A stretch of 64,000 nt of DNA from M3007 sp044350425 (GCA_044350425.1 JBILHS010000008.1:1-64000), one strand, 5' to 3'. Positions 39,992-49,941 are shown, counted from the stretch's first letter. The notes: a model not told the origin generated them from the sequence alone. A program made the numbers and translations.

Positions 39992-42376
39992 ATGAACATT
40001 CCTATCACGAAAATGCCCCGGCCCATACTGGTCCCGGTTTTTACCTTTTTACTTTTTTGTGGGTACGCGCAGTCCCAAACGCTGCGCGGTACGGTCCGGG
40101 AAGCGGATAATGGAGAATTTGTTACCGGAGCCACTGTGGTGCTTCGTTACAATAAAGCCGGCACGGCGCCCGTCTCCCTGGCCACCAGTCCAGGCGGCGA
40201 ATTTGTATTTGAAAAGGTACGGGTGGGATATTATGCGCTGGAAATATCTGCACAAGGATTTGAAAGTCAGATCATTAAAGAAATAAACATTGTCTCCGGT
40301 AAGGAGCAGATCCTGGAGATCACGCTGCGTAGCGCCACGGCTCAATTAGCAGAAGTTACGATCTCCGCCACACAGCCCGGACGTCGGCCGCTGCTTCCGC
40401 TGGGTGAGATCCCACTGACCCGCGACCAGACCGCGCGTTTCCCGGCCATGTTTTTTGACCCGGCCCGACTTGCAACGGCCTACGCCGGGGTGGCCCAGGT
40501 GGATGATGGAACCAACATCCTTAGCATTCGGGGCAACAGTCCAAGCTCCTTGCGCTGGCGCCTGGAGGGTGTCGATATCGTGAATCCCAACCACCTGCCC
40601 AATGCCGGAACTTTTAGTGATCGACCGGCTGCCGCCAGTGGGGGTATCTTGATGTTTTCTGCCCAATTGCTGGACAATTCTTCTCTGCTAACCGGTCCCA
40701 TGCCTGCGGGCTACGGAGATGCGCTGGGCGGTGTAATGGACATGAACCTGAGGCGCGGCAACCAACGTCAGCATGAGTTTACGGCACAAGCAGGGCTGGT
40801 TGGATTAGATCTGGCGGCTGAAGGGCCCTTGTGGCGACAAAAATCAAGCGAGGAAAAGCAAGGATCGGCTTCCTACCTGGTCAATTACCGGTATTCCACT
40901 GTTGGACTTCTGGGACAGCTGGGCGTGTCATTTGGTGACGAACAGATCAATTTTCAGGACCTTTCTTTTAATCTGAACTATCAGGGCAAACGGGGCGGAC
41001 ACTGGTCGGTATTCGGACTGGGTGGCATGAGCGAAAACATCTTCCGGCACAAGACCGATACGGCAGAGATCAAATACTACAAGGATTTTTTTGACATCGA
41101 TTTTGAATCAAAAACCGGGGTGCTTGGCGTCTCTAACTGGTTTCCTTTGGGTAAAAATGCCTGGATAAAAACTGCGTTGGCTTTTTCTGGGCAGACCAGT
41201 GAGCGAAATTCCAGAACCAGTAGTTTTGACTCGCGGGATAGTTATGACGAGATCACAGAATCAAAGAAGTCTGCTTCCGTTACCTACTCCCAAAGTTTGG
41301 GGCGCAAGTACCGGCTGATGGGAGGCGTTTTTGGAACACTTCAAAAATATCAGGCGGATGCTGTGGTTTATAACATTGGACAAGAACCGGCAGCCTATGA
41401 TTATCTGCTGGCACAACCCTGGGGGCAAATTTCCTGGAACAGTCGCAATCAAAAAAACAACACGGCTTTGGGGGTGCACAGCGTGTCTTTTGATGGCAGA
41501 AGTGATGCTTACGGAAAGGGTTCATTTTCTATCGAACCCCGGTTTCTTTTCTCCAGAAAACTAGCGGAAAAGCATCGCCTCTCGTTTGCAGCGGGGGTGT
41601 ATTCGCAGGTCCCTCCTGCCTGGCTGCTCAGCAGATATCGTTATGAATTACTGCGATCCCAAAAAGTGGAGCTGGCTTATGCCATTGATTTTGCGCCTTT
41701 CTGGCAATTGAAGACTACCGTTTATCGTCAATGGATCAACAACGCGCCTTATTTTATCAATGAGAACTTTGGACTCCTGAATGACAGTGAATTTAAATCA
41801 GGAAATTATCTTTCATCTTACAACACAGCGCTTGGGTCCAACCGGGGTATAGAGGCCACCCTGGAGCGCGCCCTGTCCAATGGTTGGTTTTTGCTGGGTA
41901 CAGCCAGCTTTTATGATTCGAAATTTTCTAAGACCAGTAGTCCCTCCAAAACAGACTGGCTGCCAACCAAGTGGGACCTTGGTCATCTGGTCAACCTCAC
42001 TTTTGGTAAAGAATGGCAGCGTGAAAAACGCCCCGGAAAGGAGCGAACCATCGGACTTAATGCCAGGGCAGTCTGGACCGGAGGGGTTCGGGAAGCTGAA
42101 ATTGAAAATGGGGCCTCACTGGATGCAGACGCGACTATCATCAATGAGCGTATTGGCTATTCCAAACAATACCCGGACTACTTTAGGCTTGACCTACGGG
42201 TATATTGGAGAAAAAACCTGGGAAATCGCCGCAACAGCACCTTCGCCCTCGATCTTCAGAACCTGACAGGCAAACAGAATCTGGCCTACCATTTTTACGA
42301 TCCTTATACCCGGCAGATCGAGAATAAATACCAACTCGGCACGATCCCCAATTTTAGCTGGAGGCTAGAGTTTTAA
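39992..42376 (+). CDS. TonB-dependent receptor with carboxypeptidase-like N-domain
   Basis: 794 residues. Signal peptide to ~29 (YAQSQ). CarboxypepD_reg-like Ig domain ~30-115 (LRGTVREADNGEFVTGATVV). Plug ~120-240 (ILSIRGNSPSSLRWRLEGVDIVNP). The remainder is a 22-strand barrel with many aromatic-ended strands, final RLEF. Takes up a ligand across the outer membrane powered by TonB. The partner M1 peptidase upstream suggests peptides, but this is inference. No SusD partner. Confidence 0.9.
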   Translation: MNIPITKMPRPILVPVFTFLLFCGYAQSQTLRGTVREADNGEFVTGATVVLRYNKAGTAPVSLATSPGGEFVFEKVRVGYYALEISAQGFESQIIKEINIVSGKEQILEITLRSATAQLAEVTISATQPGRRPLLPLGEIPLTRDQTARFPAMFFDPARLATAYAGVAQVDDGTNILSIRGNSPSSLRWRLEGVDIVNPNHLPNAGTFSDRPAAASGGILMFSAQLLDNSSLLTGPMPAGYGDALGGVMDMNLRRGNQRQHEFTAQAGLVGLDLAAEGPLWRQKSSEEKQGSASYLVNYRYSTVGLLGQLGVSFGDEQINFQDLSFNLNYQGKRGGHWSVFGLGGMSENIFRHKTDTAEIKYYKDFFDIDFESKTGVLGVSNWFPLGKNAWIKTALAFSGQTSERNSRTSSFDSRDSYDEITESKKSASVTYSQSLGRKYRLMGGVFGTLQKYQADAVVYNIGQEPAAYDYLLAQPWGQISWNSRNQKNNTALGVHSVSFDGRSDAYGKGSFSIEPRFLFSRKLAEKHRLSFAAGVYSQVPPAWLLSRYRYELLRSQKVELAYAIDFAPFWQLKTTVYRQWINNAPYFINENFGLLNDSEFKSGNYLSSYNTALGSNRGIEATLERALSNGWFLLGTASFYDSKFSKTSSPSKTDWLPTKWDLGHLVNLTFGKEWQREKRPGKERTIGLNARAVWTGGVREAEIENGASLDADATIINERIGYSKQYPDYFRLDLRVYWRKNLGNRRNSTFALDLQNLTGKQNLAYHFYDPYTRQIENKYQLGTIPNFSWRLEF

Positions 42377-42383
42377 TGCGCGC

Positions 42384-42510
42384 GTGAGTGATTTAGTGCA
42401 TGAGTGAGGGTGCCCCAAATGGGTGAATGAGTGATTTAGTGAATGAGTGAGGGTGTCTGCCAAATGGGTGAATGAGTGATTTAGTGAATGAGTGAGGGTG
42501 GCTAGCCCAG
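42384..42510. repeat. 58-60-bp tandem repeats plus an inverted fragment at 42757-42795
   Basis: About 2.5 units of AATGAGTGATTTAGTGAATG-type sequence separated by GAGGGTGCCCCAAATGGGTG-type blocks. The same simple sequence returns in reverse orientation just before the bamA stop (CACTCATTCACTCATTCACC). The two could pair across 250 bp. No gene in this 416-bp gap. Confidence 0.75.
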
Positions 42511-42593
42511 TGCAAACGCATGAAGATTTTAGGTGTAAAGCCGTAGAGTCCCGAAGAAATCTGGATCCGTAGAAAAAAGGCAAAAATTAAAAA

Positions 42594-42705
42594 GGAGGTG
42601 CAGCGCACCGGAAGCCTGGTTGATTGCTTCGGCGTGCTGCACCCCCGGTAATTTTGACTAGGCTTTTTGCTGCAGACGTTTCGCTGCGCTATAGCTAGAA
42701 TTACA
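42594..42705. repeat. Degenerate palindromic (REP-like) repeat
   Basis: GGAGGTGCAGCGCACCGG faces CGGCGTGCTGCACCCCCGG, followed by GCTGCAGACGTTTCGCTGCGC. This is the inner stem of the 30871 subtype and a decayed outer AACGT box. It lies between the TonB receptor and bamA, which are convergent. Confidence 0.6.
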
Positions 42706-42792
42706 TATGATTACGTTTCCTCTAAGAAAAGACAGAAGTGCCAAGCTTTTGGGGCCAACCCTCACTCATTCACTCATTCACTCATTCACCCA

Positions 42793-45354
42793 TTAATCAG
42801 GCTCGAAGCCAAGAATAATGCTGAATCGGGCAAAATCAGAGATCTTTTTACTAGGGTATAGTTCAGGCTTGTCAATACCAATACCATAGTCAAAGCCAAG
42901 CGTACCAAACATCGGCAGGAATACGCGCAGGCCCATGCCTACAGAGCGTTTCATATCGAATGGATTGTAATCCTTCACACTGCCCCAGGCATTGCCGCCT
43001 TGTGCAAATGCGGTTACGAAGATCGTGCTTTGCGGATTGAGGGAAATAGGGTAGCGAAGTTCTACCGTGAATTTATTGAATACACCTGCGCCACCCGGAT
43101 AGCGGGACATGATGTCGCTGGTATTGTAGCCTCTGAAACTGATGATGTCACGTGCGTTCAATCCAAAATTCTGGTTGTTCAGACCGTCACCACCCAATTC
43201 AAAGCGCTCGAATGGGCTGAGACTGGTCTTGTCGCTCCAGCGATTCAGGATACCGATCTTAGCCTGGGTTTTTAATACCAGCTTCCCGACCAGGGTGGTG
43301 TACCATTCAGCATCAATACGCCATTTGAGGTATTCTGCGTAGCTGTAGATGTCACTGACACTGGCGGTTTTGTAAAACTCCTCGTTTTTGAACCAGGAAT
43401 ATGGCGGTGTGGCATTCAGCTTCACCGAAATAAGCGAACCTTGTTTTGGGAAAATCGGGTCGTTAATACTGTTGCGTGCCAGGGTGAGACCCAGGCTATA
43501 GTTGTGTACGATACCGTCAGACACCGTACGGCCCTGATCATCCCGGAAGGCATAGGAAATGGCATTGGTAAGTTTCAGGCTTTGAATATCGGCATCTGCA
43601 CGGAAAATGAAGTTGTCGTCCGGCCATTTTAGACGGGTGCCAAATCCAACAGTTCCCTGAAGAATTTCAAGTTTCTGAAAACTCTCTGAACCTGAAAAGC
43701 CAGAGGTGAAACGGTTGTAAAAGCCTGCGACAGTCAGGGAGTTTGGCTTTTTGCCACCCATCCAGGGCTCTGTGAACGAAATATTGTAAGACTGAAAACG
43801 TTCTCCTGCGGTTTGACCACGGAGACTGAAACGCTGTCCGTCACCTTGTGGCAAGGGATTCCAGGCTTCCTTGTTTTTGATGTTTCGGATGGAGAAGTTA
43901 TTGAAGGTCACCCCCAAGGTTCCGATAACACCGCCCCGGCTAAATGCCGTAGCGGGTTGATAGCCTGCCGAAAGCTCCAGCTGGTCCGATGGCTTTTCTT
44001 CTACAGTATATTCAATATCAACGGTGCCGCGATCCGGATTCACCGGCGTGTTGATCCCAAGCGCTTCAGGGTTGAAATAACCCAGGTTGACGATTTCACG
44101 TTGCGAGCGAATGATGTCCTGACGACTGAATTTATCGCCCGGACGGGTGTATAGTTCCCGGCGAATGATGTGTTCATGGGTCCGGTCATTGCCTTTAATC
44201 ACGACCTTATCGATGGTAGCTTGCGGGCCTTCATAGATGCGGAGCTCAAGGTCGATGGAGTCGTTTTCAATGGCAATTTCTACCGGATCGACGCGGAAAA
44301 AGAGGTATCCATTGTCCAGATAAAGGGAGGAGATGTCCCGGCCGTCCTGACTAAACGAGAGGCGGGTATTCAACAATTCCTGATTGAATACATCTCCTTT
44401 TTTAATGCCTAAAACCTGATCCAGGTACTTGGTCTCATACAAGGTATTGCCTTTCCAGCGAATATCACGGAAGTAATAGCGCTCGCCTTCTTCAATGTTC
44501 ATCTGGATCATCAACTGGCCCTTTTTGTTTCGCCAGATGCTGTCCTTTGGTACTCTGGCGTCACGGTAACCCAGGGTATTATAATAGGTTTCTATTTTCC
44601 GCTTGTCTTCTTCATAGAGCTCCCGAACCAGTTTGGATTTTTTAAAGAGTTTCTGTTTTCGATGGGTTTCTTTCATTTTTTTGAGCAAAACCCGTGGTTT
44701 TACGTGGTCGTTGCCGACAAAACGGATGTCCTTAATCTTTACTTTTTTCCCGGGTGTGATCACAAATTCGAGTCGGGTTGCATTGGTTGCTTTTTCATCC
44801 GGATAAGAATTGATCTTTACCCGTGCATTCAAATAACCTTTCTCTACATAAGACGCTTCCAATTGCTGTACCAGTGTAGCCTTCACGTTTTCAGTCAGGA
44901 TGGCGCCTTTTTGCAAAAACTTATTGATGATGCCATTCAGGTCATCATGCTTGCTCTTTTTAACCCCTATGTAAGAGTGCCTGGTATAACGAGGCAGCTC
45001 CGTTACTGCGATCTCAAGAAATATTTTGTCGCCTACTGTACGCTCCTGATTAATGCGTACATCGGTGAAAAGTTTCAGATTCCAGAGTGTACGTACTGCA
45101 TTGCCGAAGTCTGTGCCGGGTACCCGGACCTTATTGCCCACCCGAAGTCCGGAGAGTGAAATAAGTGTATTGGCATCTGCAAATTGCGCACCGGTGACCC
45201 GCACCCCGCCGATTTCAAATTCCTTTTGCTGGGTGTAATCCAATACAGGCAAAAGCGTGTCAGGCGTTTGTGCTGAAACAGATAGCGGAGCCAGGACAGC
45301 CATTCCAAGCAAAACGGCAAGCACCGAAGGTTTTATTTTTTGCAAAAATTTCAT
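42793..45354 (-). CDS. bamA: BamA, outer-membrane protein assembly factor (Omp85)
   Basis: 853 residues from ATG 45354 (MKFLQKIK). Signal peptide ends SVSAQ (~29). Five POTRA domains fill ~45-475 (e.g. IGGVRVTGAQFADANTL, IKDIRFVGNDHVKP, DKVVIKGNDRTHEHIIRREL). The 16-strand barrel (~480-853) includes the Omp85 lid motif near RGYNT (FRGYNTSDIMS) and ends with hydrophobic strand FSIILGFEPD, an unusual acidic extension after the last strand. Essential catalyst of barrel insertion. The two periplasmic chaperones encoded upstream on the same strand fit the same pathway. Confidence 0.95.
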   Translation of the reverse strand: MKFLQKIKPSVLAVLLGMAVLAPLSVSAQTPDTLLPVLDYTQQKEFEIGGVRVTGAQFADANTLISLSGLRVGNKVRVPGTDFGNAVRTLWNLKLFTDVRINQERTVGDKIFLEIAVTELPRYTRHSYIGVKKSKHDDLNGIINKFLQKGAILTENVKATLVQQLEASYVEKGYLNARVKINSYPDEKATNATRLEFVITPGKKVKIKDIRFVGNDHVKPRVLLKKMKETHRKQKLFKKSKLVRELYEEDKRKIETYYNTLGYRDARVPKDSIWRNKKGQLMIQMNIEEGERYYFRDIRWKGNTLYETKYLDQVLGIKKGDVFNQELLNTRLSFSQDGRDISSLYLDNGYLFFRVDPVEIAIENDSIDLELRIYEGPQATIDKVVIKGNDRTHEHIIRRELYTRPGDKFSRQDIIRSQREIVNLGYFNPEALGINTPVNPDRGTVDIEYTVEEKPSDQLELSAGYQPATAFSRGGVIGTLGVTFNNFSIRNIKNKEAWNPLPQGDGQRFSLRGQTAGERFQSYNISFTEPWMGGKKPNSLTVAGFYNRFTSGFSGSESFQKLEILQGTVGFGTRLKWPDDNFIFRADADIQSLKLTNAISYAFRDDQGRTVSDGIVHNYSLGLTLARNSINDPIFPKQGSLISVKLNATPPYSWFKNEEFYKTASVSDIYSYAEYLKWRIDAEWYTTLVGKLVLKTQAKIGILNRWSDKTSLSPFERFELGGDGLNNQNFGLNARDIISFRGYNTSDIMSRYPGGAGVFNKFTVELRYPISLNPQSTIFVTAFAQGGNAWGSVKDYNPFDMKRSVGMGLRVFLPMFGTLGFDYGIGIDKPELYPSKKISDFARFSIILGFEPD

Positions 45355-45487
45355 GGTCAAGGATGTGTTGCGCAAGCAGTGTTACGCTGAAAAGTCAAAG
45401 TAGTAGTAGGTGTTATTTGGCAGCTGCTGATCGGGCGGTTTGCATGGAGCGCACCGGGCGCAAACAATGAAACCCTTGATCAATTCC

Positions 45488-46855
45488 TTATTGCCTTCTC
45501 GCGGCTGAAATTCCAATCATTTCCTGAAGATTTTCGCAATTGGAAAACATATCACTGATGCTGAGGTAGGTCGTATTCAGTCTTTCAAGCACCCATTTCT
45601 CGGTATAATCTCCTTTTTTCTGTTCCAGGGCCGCCGTCTGGATCTTACCGTAATCAAGTTTCAGATCCGCTTTATGGGGCTTTGAGCGACTTACAAGCTG
45701 TACCAGGCGGAATTGCTCACTGCCATCCGGGCTTTTGAACCGGAATGGTTCAGCCACATCGCCCTCCTTGATTCCATCTATAGCAAAAAAGATACTGGTT
45801 TCCAGGTCGGCTACCTCAAAATAGGAGGTTCCGGTACGTGGATTGGCCACCCGGCCGTCGTTGTTATAACTCTGCTGGTTTTTATCACCATGCTTTTTTA
45901 CAGCCTCAGTAAATGTGATTTTATTATCTCGCAGGAGTTGGCGCACCGTATCAAGTTTGGCTTTTGCCAGATCCATATCGGCCTCTGTGATCTCCGGTTT
46001 GATCAGAATATGTCGGCAGTGGATGAGGTTACCCCGACGTTCCAGCAGCTGAATGATGTGGAACCCAAATTCGGTTTCAATAATAGGGCTGATCTGATTG
46101 GTCTCCAGGTTATAAGCCATGGCCTCGAACGCGGGTACAAAAGTGCCCCGTTTCTGAAAGCCCAGGTCGCCCCCCTGGGCACCACTGCCCGGATCATCGC
46201 TGAATTTTTTGGCGAGTTCTGCAAAGTCCTCCCCTTGTCCGATGCGCCTGAGCAGGTCTTCAATGCGCTGACGGGCTTTGGCCTGCTCCGTTGCATTCAC
46301 TTTGGGTTTGTACACGATCTCGCGTATTTCAACTTCTGCATTGAAATAGGGTAGGGAGTCTTTTGGGATATTCGCGAAAAAGCGCTGCACCTCGGATGGG
46401 GTGATGCTTGCCTTTTCGGTGATATTTCCTTGCATGCGCTCGGCCAATAGCTGATTGCGCATATCTGTTCCAAGCTGCGATTTCATCTGATCGACGCTTT
46501 GGCCATAAAACTCTTCGATGGCTTTATCGTCCTGATTGAAATAGGCCCGGAGGCGTTCAATACGGGCATCAATCTGAGACTCAACTTCCTCATCGGTGAC
46601 GGCTACGGAGTCGAGTTTAGCCTGATTCACCAATAATTTTTGTACAATCAGGTTCTGAAGTACCACACACTGGTATTCCAGGGGCAATTCTGGCTGGTCT
46701 TTTTTTGCAAAACTATACTGTTCCTGCACCTCACTCAACAGGATGATCTCTCCGCCTACGGTAGCGACAACCCGGTCAATCACCGCTTTATCCGATTGAG
46801 CAAAAAGCCCCAGCGGGAAAAGGAATAAAGGAAGGAAACGAATCATATTTTTCAT
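45488..46855 (-). CDS. surA: SurA-like periplasmic chaperone / peptidyl-prolyl isomerase
   Basis: 455 residues from ATG 46855 (MKNMIRFLPLFLFPLGLFAQ, signal peptide). A longer in-frame start would put junk before the signal. SurA N-domain ~22-170 (VVATVGGEIILLSEVQEQY). Two parvulin domains: ~175-275 (FAELAKKFSDDPGSGAQGGDL, FGFHIIQLLERRG) and ~280-395 (HCRHILIKPEI, NNDGRVANPRTG), the second diverged. Escorts outer-membrane proteins to the Bam complex. Between bamA and a second chaperone gene. Confidence 0.9.
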   Translation of the reverse strand: MKNMIRFLPLFLFPLGLFAQSDKAVIDRVVATVGGEIILLSEVQEQYSFAKKDQPELPLEYQCVVLQNLIVQKLLVNQAKLDSVAVTDEEVESQIDARIERLRAYFNQDDKAIEEFYGQSVDQMKSQLGTDMRNQLLAERMQGNITEKASITPSEVQRFFANIPKDSLPYFNAEVEIREIVYKPKVNATEQAKARQRIEDLLRRIGQGEDFAELAKKFSDDPGSGAQGGDLGFQKRGTFVPAFEAMAYNLETNQISPIIETEFGFHIIQLLERRGNLIHCRHILIKPEITEADMDLAKAKLDTVRQLLRDNKITFTEAVKKHGDKNQQSYNNDGRVANPRTGTSYFEVADLETSIFFAIDGIKEGDVAEPFRFKSPDGSEQFRLVQLVSRSKPHKADLKLDYGKIQTAALEQKKGDYTEKWVLERLNTTYLSISDMFSNCENLQEMIGISAARRQ

Positions 46856-46967
46856 TGAAAATCTATGTTGCACTGCTTGTATAACAAATGGTGGGCCTGT
46901 AGACCCTGGGTTTTGAGCAAATATGGAACCTGGTACAAAATCTGAAGGTCCATAGTCCAAAGTCCCG

Positions 46968-47849
46968 CTATTGTACGATCTTGATATTCTCACGCCGCAT
47001 TTCTTTCTGATATAGATCCTCTTTCCAGCGGTCCAAAAGTTCTTGTTTGCGCTTATGAAGGATAATTTTTTGAGCCTGGTCTTTGGCGTAATCAAAAGGA
47101 GCGGTTGTTTTTCCCTGCACTGCTTCTGTGATGCGGTAATAATACCTGAAAGCACCATCAGAAAGCGTTCCATCCCTGTTGGAGGCAACGTTGTCAGAGG
47201 TTAAGGTTCCTTTGGGCAGCAAGGTGGACACCTCTTGTAAAGTATACCATCGATCGGGTTCAAGCAAAGCCAGTGATGCCCATTGCTTTGCAAAGGCTGT
47301 GAGTTTGGCCTCATCTGCGGAATTTCGGCTGTTCCAAAGTTTGTTGATTTCGTTTTGTGGAGCCTGCATCGAGAGTTTTATCAACTTACACTTGAGGATC
47401 GTACTTTCCAGTTGGAACTGATCTTTATTCGTTTCATAATAGGCTCTCAGCTCATCTTCTGATACAGTACTGTCCAGCTTTTCAGCAATGAGTCTTTCTT
47501 CAAAATTAAAACGAACCAGACTGGCCCGGTAACTCCGGACCAATGCATCTATGTCAAGATCTTTGGAGATATTCCGCTCTGCTTCATACATCATCAATTG
47601 CTCCCGAAGCCAGCGCTGTACATAGGCAGTGACCAGCAACGCACTATCTGCTGGTACCGTACCTTCAGGCACTACACCATCTAATTCAGAGAAATAAAGG
47701 CTTCGATCGTAAACCTTTGCCAGTAGTTTGTCTTCCTTTTTTGCCCCGTCTTTTTTGCCACATTGCCAAAAGCAAGTGCAGCAAAGGAGTGCAAGGGCAC
47801 CTGCCAAAGTCTTAATAAACGCAGGCAAAAAGAGTTTATCCATGGTCAA
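46968..47849 (-). CDS. SurA/PrsA-type periplasmic chaperone lipoprotein
   Basis: 293 residues. A long N-terminal signal ends in CTCFWQC (lipobox-like, ~30). A SurA-N-like helical domain ~40-165 (KVYDRSLYFSELDGVVPEG, VQRWLREQLMMYEAERNISK) is followed by a degenerate parvulin region (~170-265: EPDRWYTLQEVSTLLPKGT, YYYRITEAVQGKTTAPF) lacking clear catalytic residues. Probably a chaperone only. Directly upstream of surA in the same orientation (112 bp). Confidence 0.82.
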   Translation of the reverse strand: MTMDKLFLPAFIKTLAGALALLCCTCFWQCGKKDGAKKEDKLLAKVYDRSLYFSELDGVVPEGTVPADSALLVTAYVQRWLREQLMMYEAERNISKDLDIDALVRSYRASLVRFNFEERLIAEKLDSTVSEDELRAYYETNKDQFQLESTILKCKLIKLSMQAPQNEINKLWNSRNSADEAKLTAFAKQWASLALLEPDRWYTLQEVSTLLPKGTLTSDNVASNRDGTLSDGAFRYYYRITEAVQGKTTAPFDYAKDQAQKIILHKRKQELLDRWKEDLYQKEMRRENIKIVQ

Positions 47850-47939
47850 TATCCGCTAAAAGGCGGGCAAAGGTAGGCTAATTGACCAGAAAATTATGTA
47901 TTTGAATATGGCAAGTACCAAGTTAAAAGTAAAAACCAG

Positions 47940-49289
47940 TTAAAGGCTGGCCATAACACCTGCCTGGAAGGAAAAAGTGCTTAACCGGGATGTTTTGGGT
48001 CCTAAACCGCCGCCCAGGGATTGGCGGTAAACGGGCTCCACAAAGGCGACATAATGTTTGCCCATGGCTTGCTCCACCCGCAATCCTAGATCCGCCGTTG
48101 CATAGGCATTGTTGGAGAGTCCACCTTTTTCAAATACGCCTTTGCCTTCAGGGAATGTAGCGACCGGTTTAGTCGGATCAGGACCTACAGGGATAGGAGG
48201 AGGGTAGTAGACTGATTTGTACGCATAACGCTTATTGGCAGCAAAATGAGCAGTAACACCAGCCACTGCATGTGCCGTGGTTTTCCCCAGCTTTGCAATA
48301 CGGCGGGTCGCTTTAACAGGTACAGAAATTACATCAGCGTGCACCGCTTCGTTGTAATAAAAGGCTATGCCATTAAAAGGATCATTCAGATATTCTACAT
48401 TTTCCCGTTTGGGCTGATAGCTTTTTTGTGCGTAGCTGATGCCAGTCTCTATGCCCCATTTCCCTTTTCTGAATCCAACCGCCATGCCTCCACCGAATCC
48501 GGTGGTTTTGTCTGAGTGCTCGCCTTCGCTCAAATAGTTTTTGTCATAGGAACCATACGTAGCAGCATAAAAATTCCGTGGTTTTACTGTTTTTGGTGCC
48601 TGAATGTCAGGGATGGTAATCACCCCGCCTGCAAACAGGATCTGCTCGGTAGACAATCCAGGCAAATTTGGCCCTACTGGAAATTTAACGAGGCCAGTCC
48701 GGCTGTAAAAATTCGAAGGATCTAAGACGGAGTTACTAGCGGTAATGGGTTGGAATGTATTAGTCGCGGCATCAGCTGCCTTAGTATCTGTGTCAGGAGA
48801 AAGCGTGGATACGAGGTTGTTTAGGAAAGAAACTACTTGTTGTGAAAGGCTTCCGGTTTCTGCCAGCCCATTTTCAGCGATCGCAGGAGTGGAGAGTGAC
48901 TTTTTTGACTTCGGTGCATGTGTTTTTGCAATCGGGCCCGGGATTTCTTTTTGAATGGGTACGGGTTTGGTGACCAATTCAACCACCCCAAAGAAGCCTT
49001 TGAGATTGAGCAAAAGCAACAAGAAAATGGCGGCTTCAGCCACTTTGCTCATCCTCAGGCGTCGAATGCGGGCAATGGTATCCATGCGGTTGGCCAGGGC
49101 AAACCAGGAGCCTGCATCATAAGCGGTGTCGATCTGCTCCAGGGTAGGGCGCAACACATGATCCACCGCGTCTGGCGCAGGTAAAGCATCCAGACGGCTT
49201 TCAAGCGCGGCCCAGGCCGATGGGTCGAAAGGCACCTCGAGATTGTTCAGGGCCGATTTAAGGGTTGAGTCGAATTGCTGCAAATCCAT
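47940..49289 (-). CDS. Inner-membrane-anchored protein with C-terminal beta-barrel-like domain (putative ECF partner)
   Basis: 449 residues, no signal peptide. Residues ~1-80 are cytoplasmic and contain two DPSAWAALESRLDAL/DAGSWFALANRMDTI helical repeats. One transmembrane helix is at ~85-105 (VAEAAIFLLLLLNLKGFFG). A long Pro/Ser/Thr linker follows, and residues ~235-449 have alternating strands like an OMP barrel (FYAATYGSYDKNYLSEGEH, GFGGGMAVGFRKGKWGIETG, end FSFQAGVMASL). It lies 85 bp after the ECF sigma gene. The cytoplasmic part is a candidate anti-sigma domain. A 'barrel' on an inner-membrane anchor is topologically odd. Confidence 0.8.
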   Translation of the reverse strand: MDLQQFDSTLKSALNNLEVPFDPSAWAALESRLDALPAPDAVDHVLRPTLEQIDTAYDAGSWFALANRMDTIARIRRLRMSKVAEAAIFLLLLLNLKGFFGVVELVTKPVPIQKEIPGPIAKTHAPKSKKSLSTPAIAENGLAETGSLSQQVVSFLNNLVSTLSPDTDTKAADAATNTFQPITASNSVLDPSNFYSRTGLVKFPVGPNLPGLSTEQILFAGGVITIPDIQAPKTVKPRNFYAATYGSYDKNYLSEGEHSDKTTGFGGGMAVGFRKGKWGIETGISYAQKSYQPKRENVEYLNDPFNGIAFYYNEAVHADVISVPVKATRRIAKLGKTTAHAVAGVTAHFAANKRYAYKSVYYPPPIPVGPDPTKPVATFPEGKGVFEKGGLSNNAYATADLGLRVEQAMGKHYVAFVEPVYRQSLGGGLGPKTSRLSTFSFQAGVMASL

Positions 49290-49374
49290 TTTTTATAGAG
49301 TAATCCCGGCTTTAGGCCGGCATTAAAAGTTGTACAAACTGCTGATTTTTAGGTTTTTTGGAAATTCTGACACT

Positions 49375-49941
49375 TTATTTTAAATCAAAGTCCATCCTTC
49401 GTGCGGCGAAGATCTCCTGAAGCTTAAGCCTGGATTTTACCAGATTACTTCGTGAAGTGCTTTCCGTGATACCCAAAGCATCCCCAATTTCTTTGTGTGA
49501 ATAACCTTCCACGACATACAGGTTAAAAACTGCCCGATAAGCCGGTGAAAGTTGCTGTACGGCATCCAGGATCTCCCGTTCTGTCAGATTACTGAGCACG
49601 TCCGGGTCGTCCGTTGAAACGGTATGTACTGAATCAAGGTCTTCTGTCCGGCGACGGGCATTGCGACGATAATAATCAATACAGGTATTGACCACAATGG
49701 TACGGATCCATGCACCCAGCGAGGTGCCAGCTTTGTATCGGCCAATGTTTTGAAAAATTTTGATGAAAGCTTCATGCAAAAGATCAAGGGCTTCATCCCG
49801 CGAACCGGCATAGCGCATACAGATACCCATCATGCGGCCATAATGCTCCTCATAGACCTGTTGCTGCGCCCACCGCTCCTGGCGTGTGAGTGCTTCCACG
49901 AAATCGCGTTCTGCACGTTCCAAATTAAGGGCAATATCCAT
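49375..49941 (-). CDS. ECF RNA polymerase sigma factor
   Basis: 188 residues from ATG 49941 (MDIALNLERAE). Sigma-70 region 2 ~28-95 (YEEHYGRMMGICMRYAGSRDEALDLLHEAFIKIFQNI, GAWIRTIVVNTCIDYYRR) and region 4 ~130-180 (LTEREILDAVQQLSPAYRAVFNLYVVEGYSHKEIGDALGITESTSRSNLVKSR). The ECF family call is certain. Resembles the Bacteroidota sigma group that includes SigP of type IX secretion control, but subgroup is not proven. Next to a membrane protein that could be its regulator. Confidence 0.94.
   Translation of the reverse strand: MDIALNLERAERDFVEALTRQERWAQQQVYEEHYGRMMGICMRYAGSRDEALDLLHEAFIKIFQNIGRYKAGTSLGAWIRTIVVNTCIDYYRRNARRRTEDLDSVHTVSTDDPDVLSNLTEREILDAVQQLSPAYRAVFNLYVVEGYSHKEIGDALGITESTSRSNLVKSRLKLQEIFAARRMDFDLK

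Noticed and set aside
42384..42510. Possible CRISPR array from regularly spaced repeats
   Set aside because: Units are contiguous tandem repeats without unique spacers, fewer than three full units, and no cas gene nearby.
46855..47188. N-terminally extended SurA start (566 residues)
   Set aside because: It would place ~111 unlike residues before a clean signal peptide and overlap the upstream chaperone gene.
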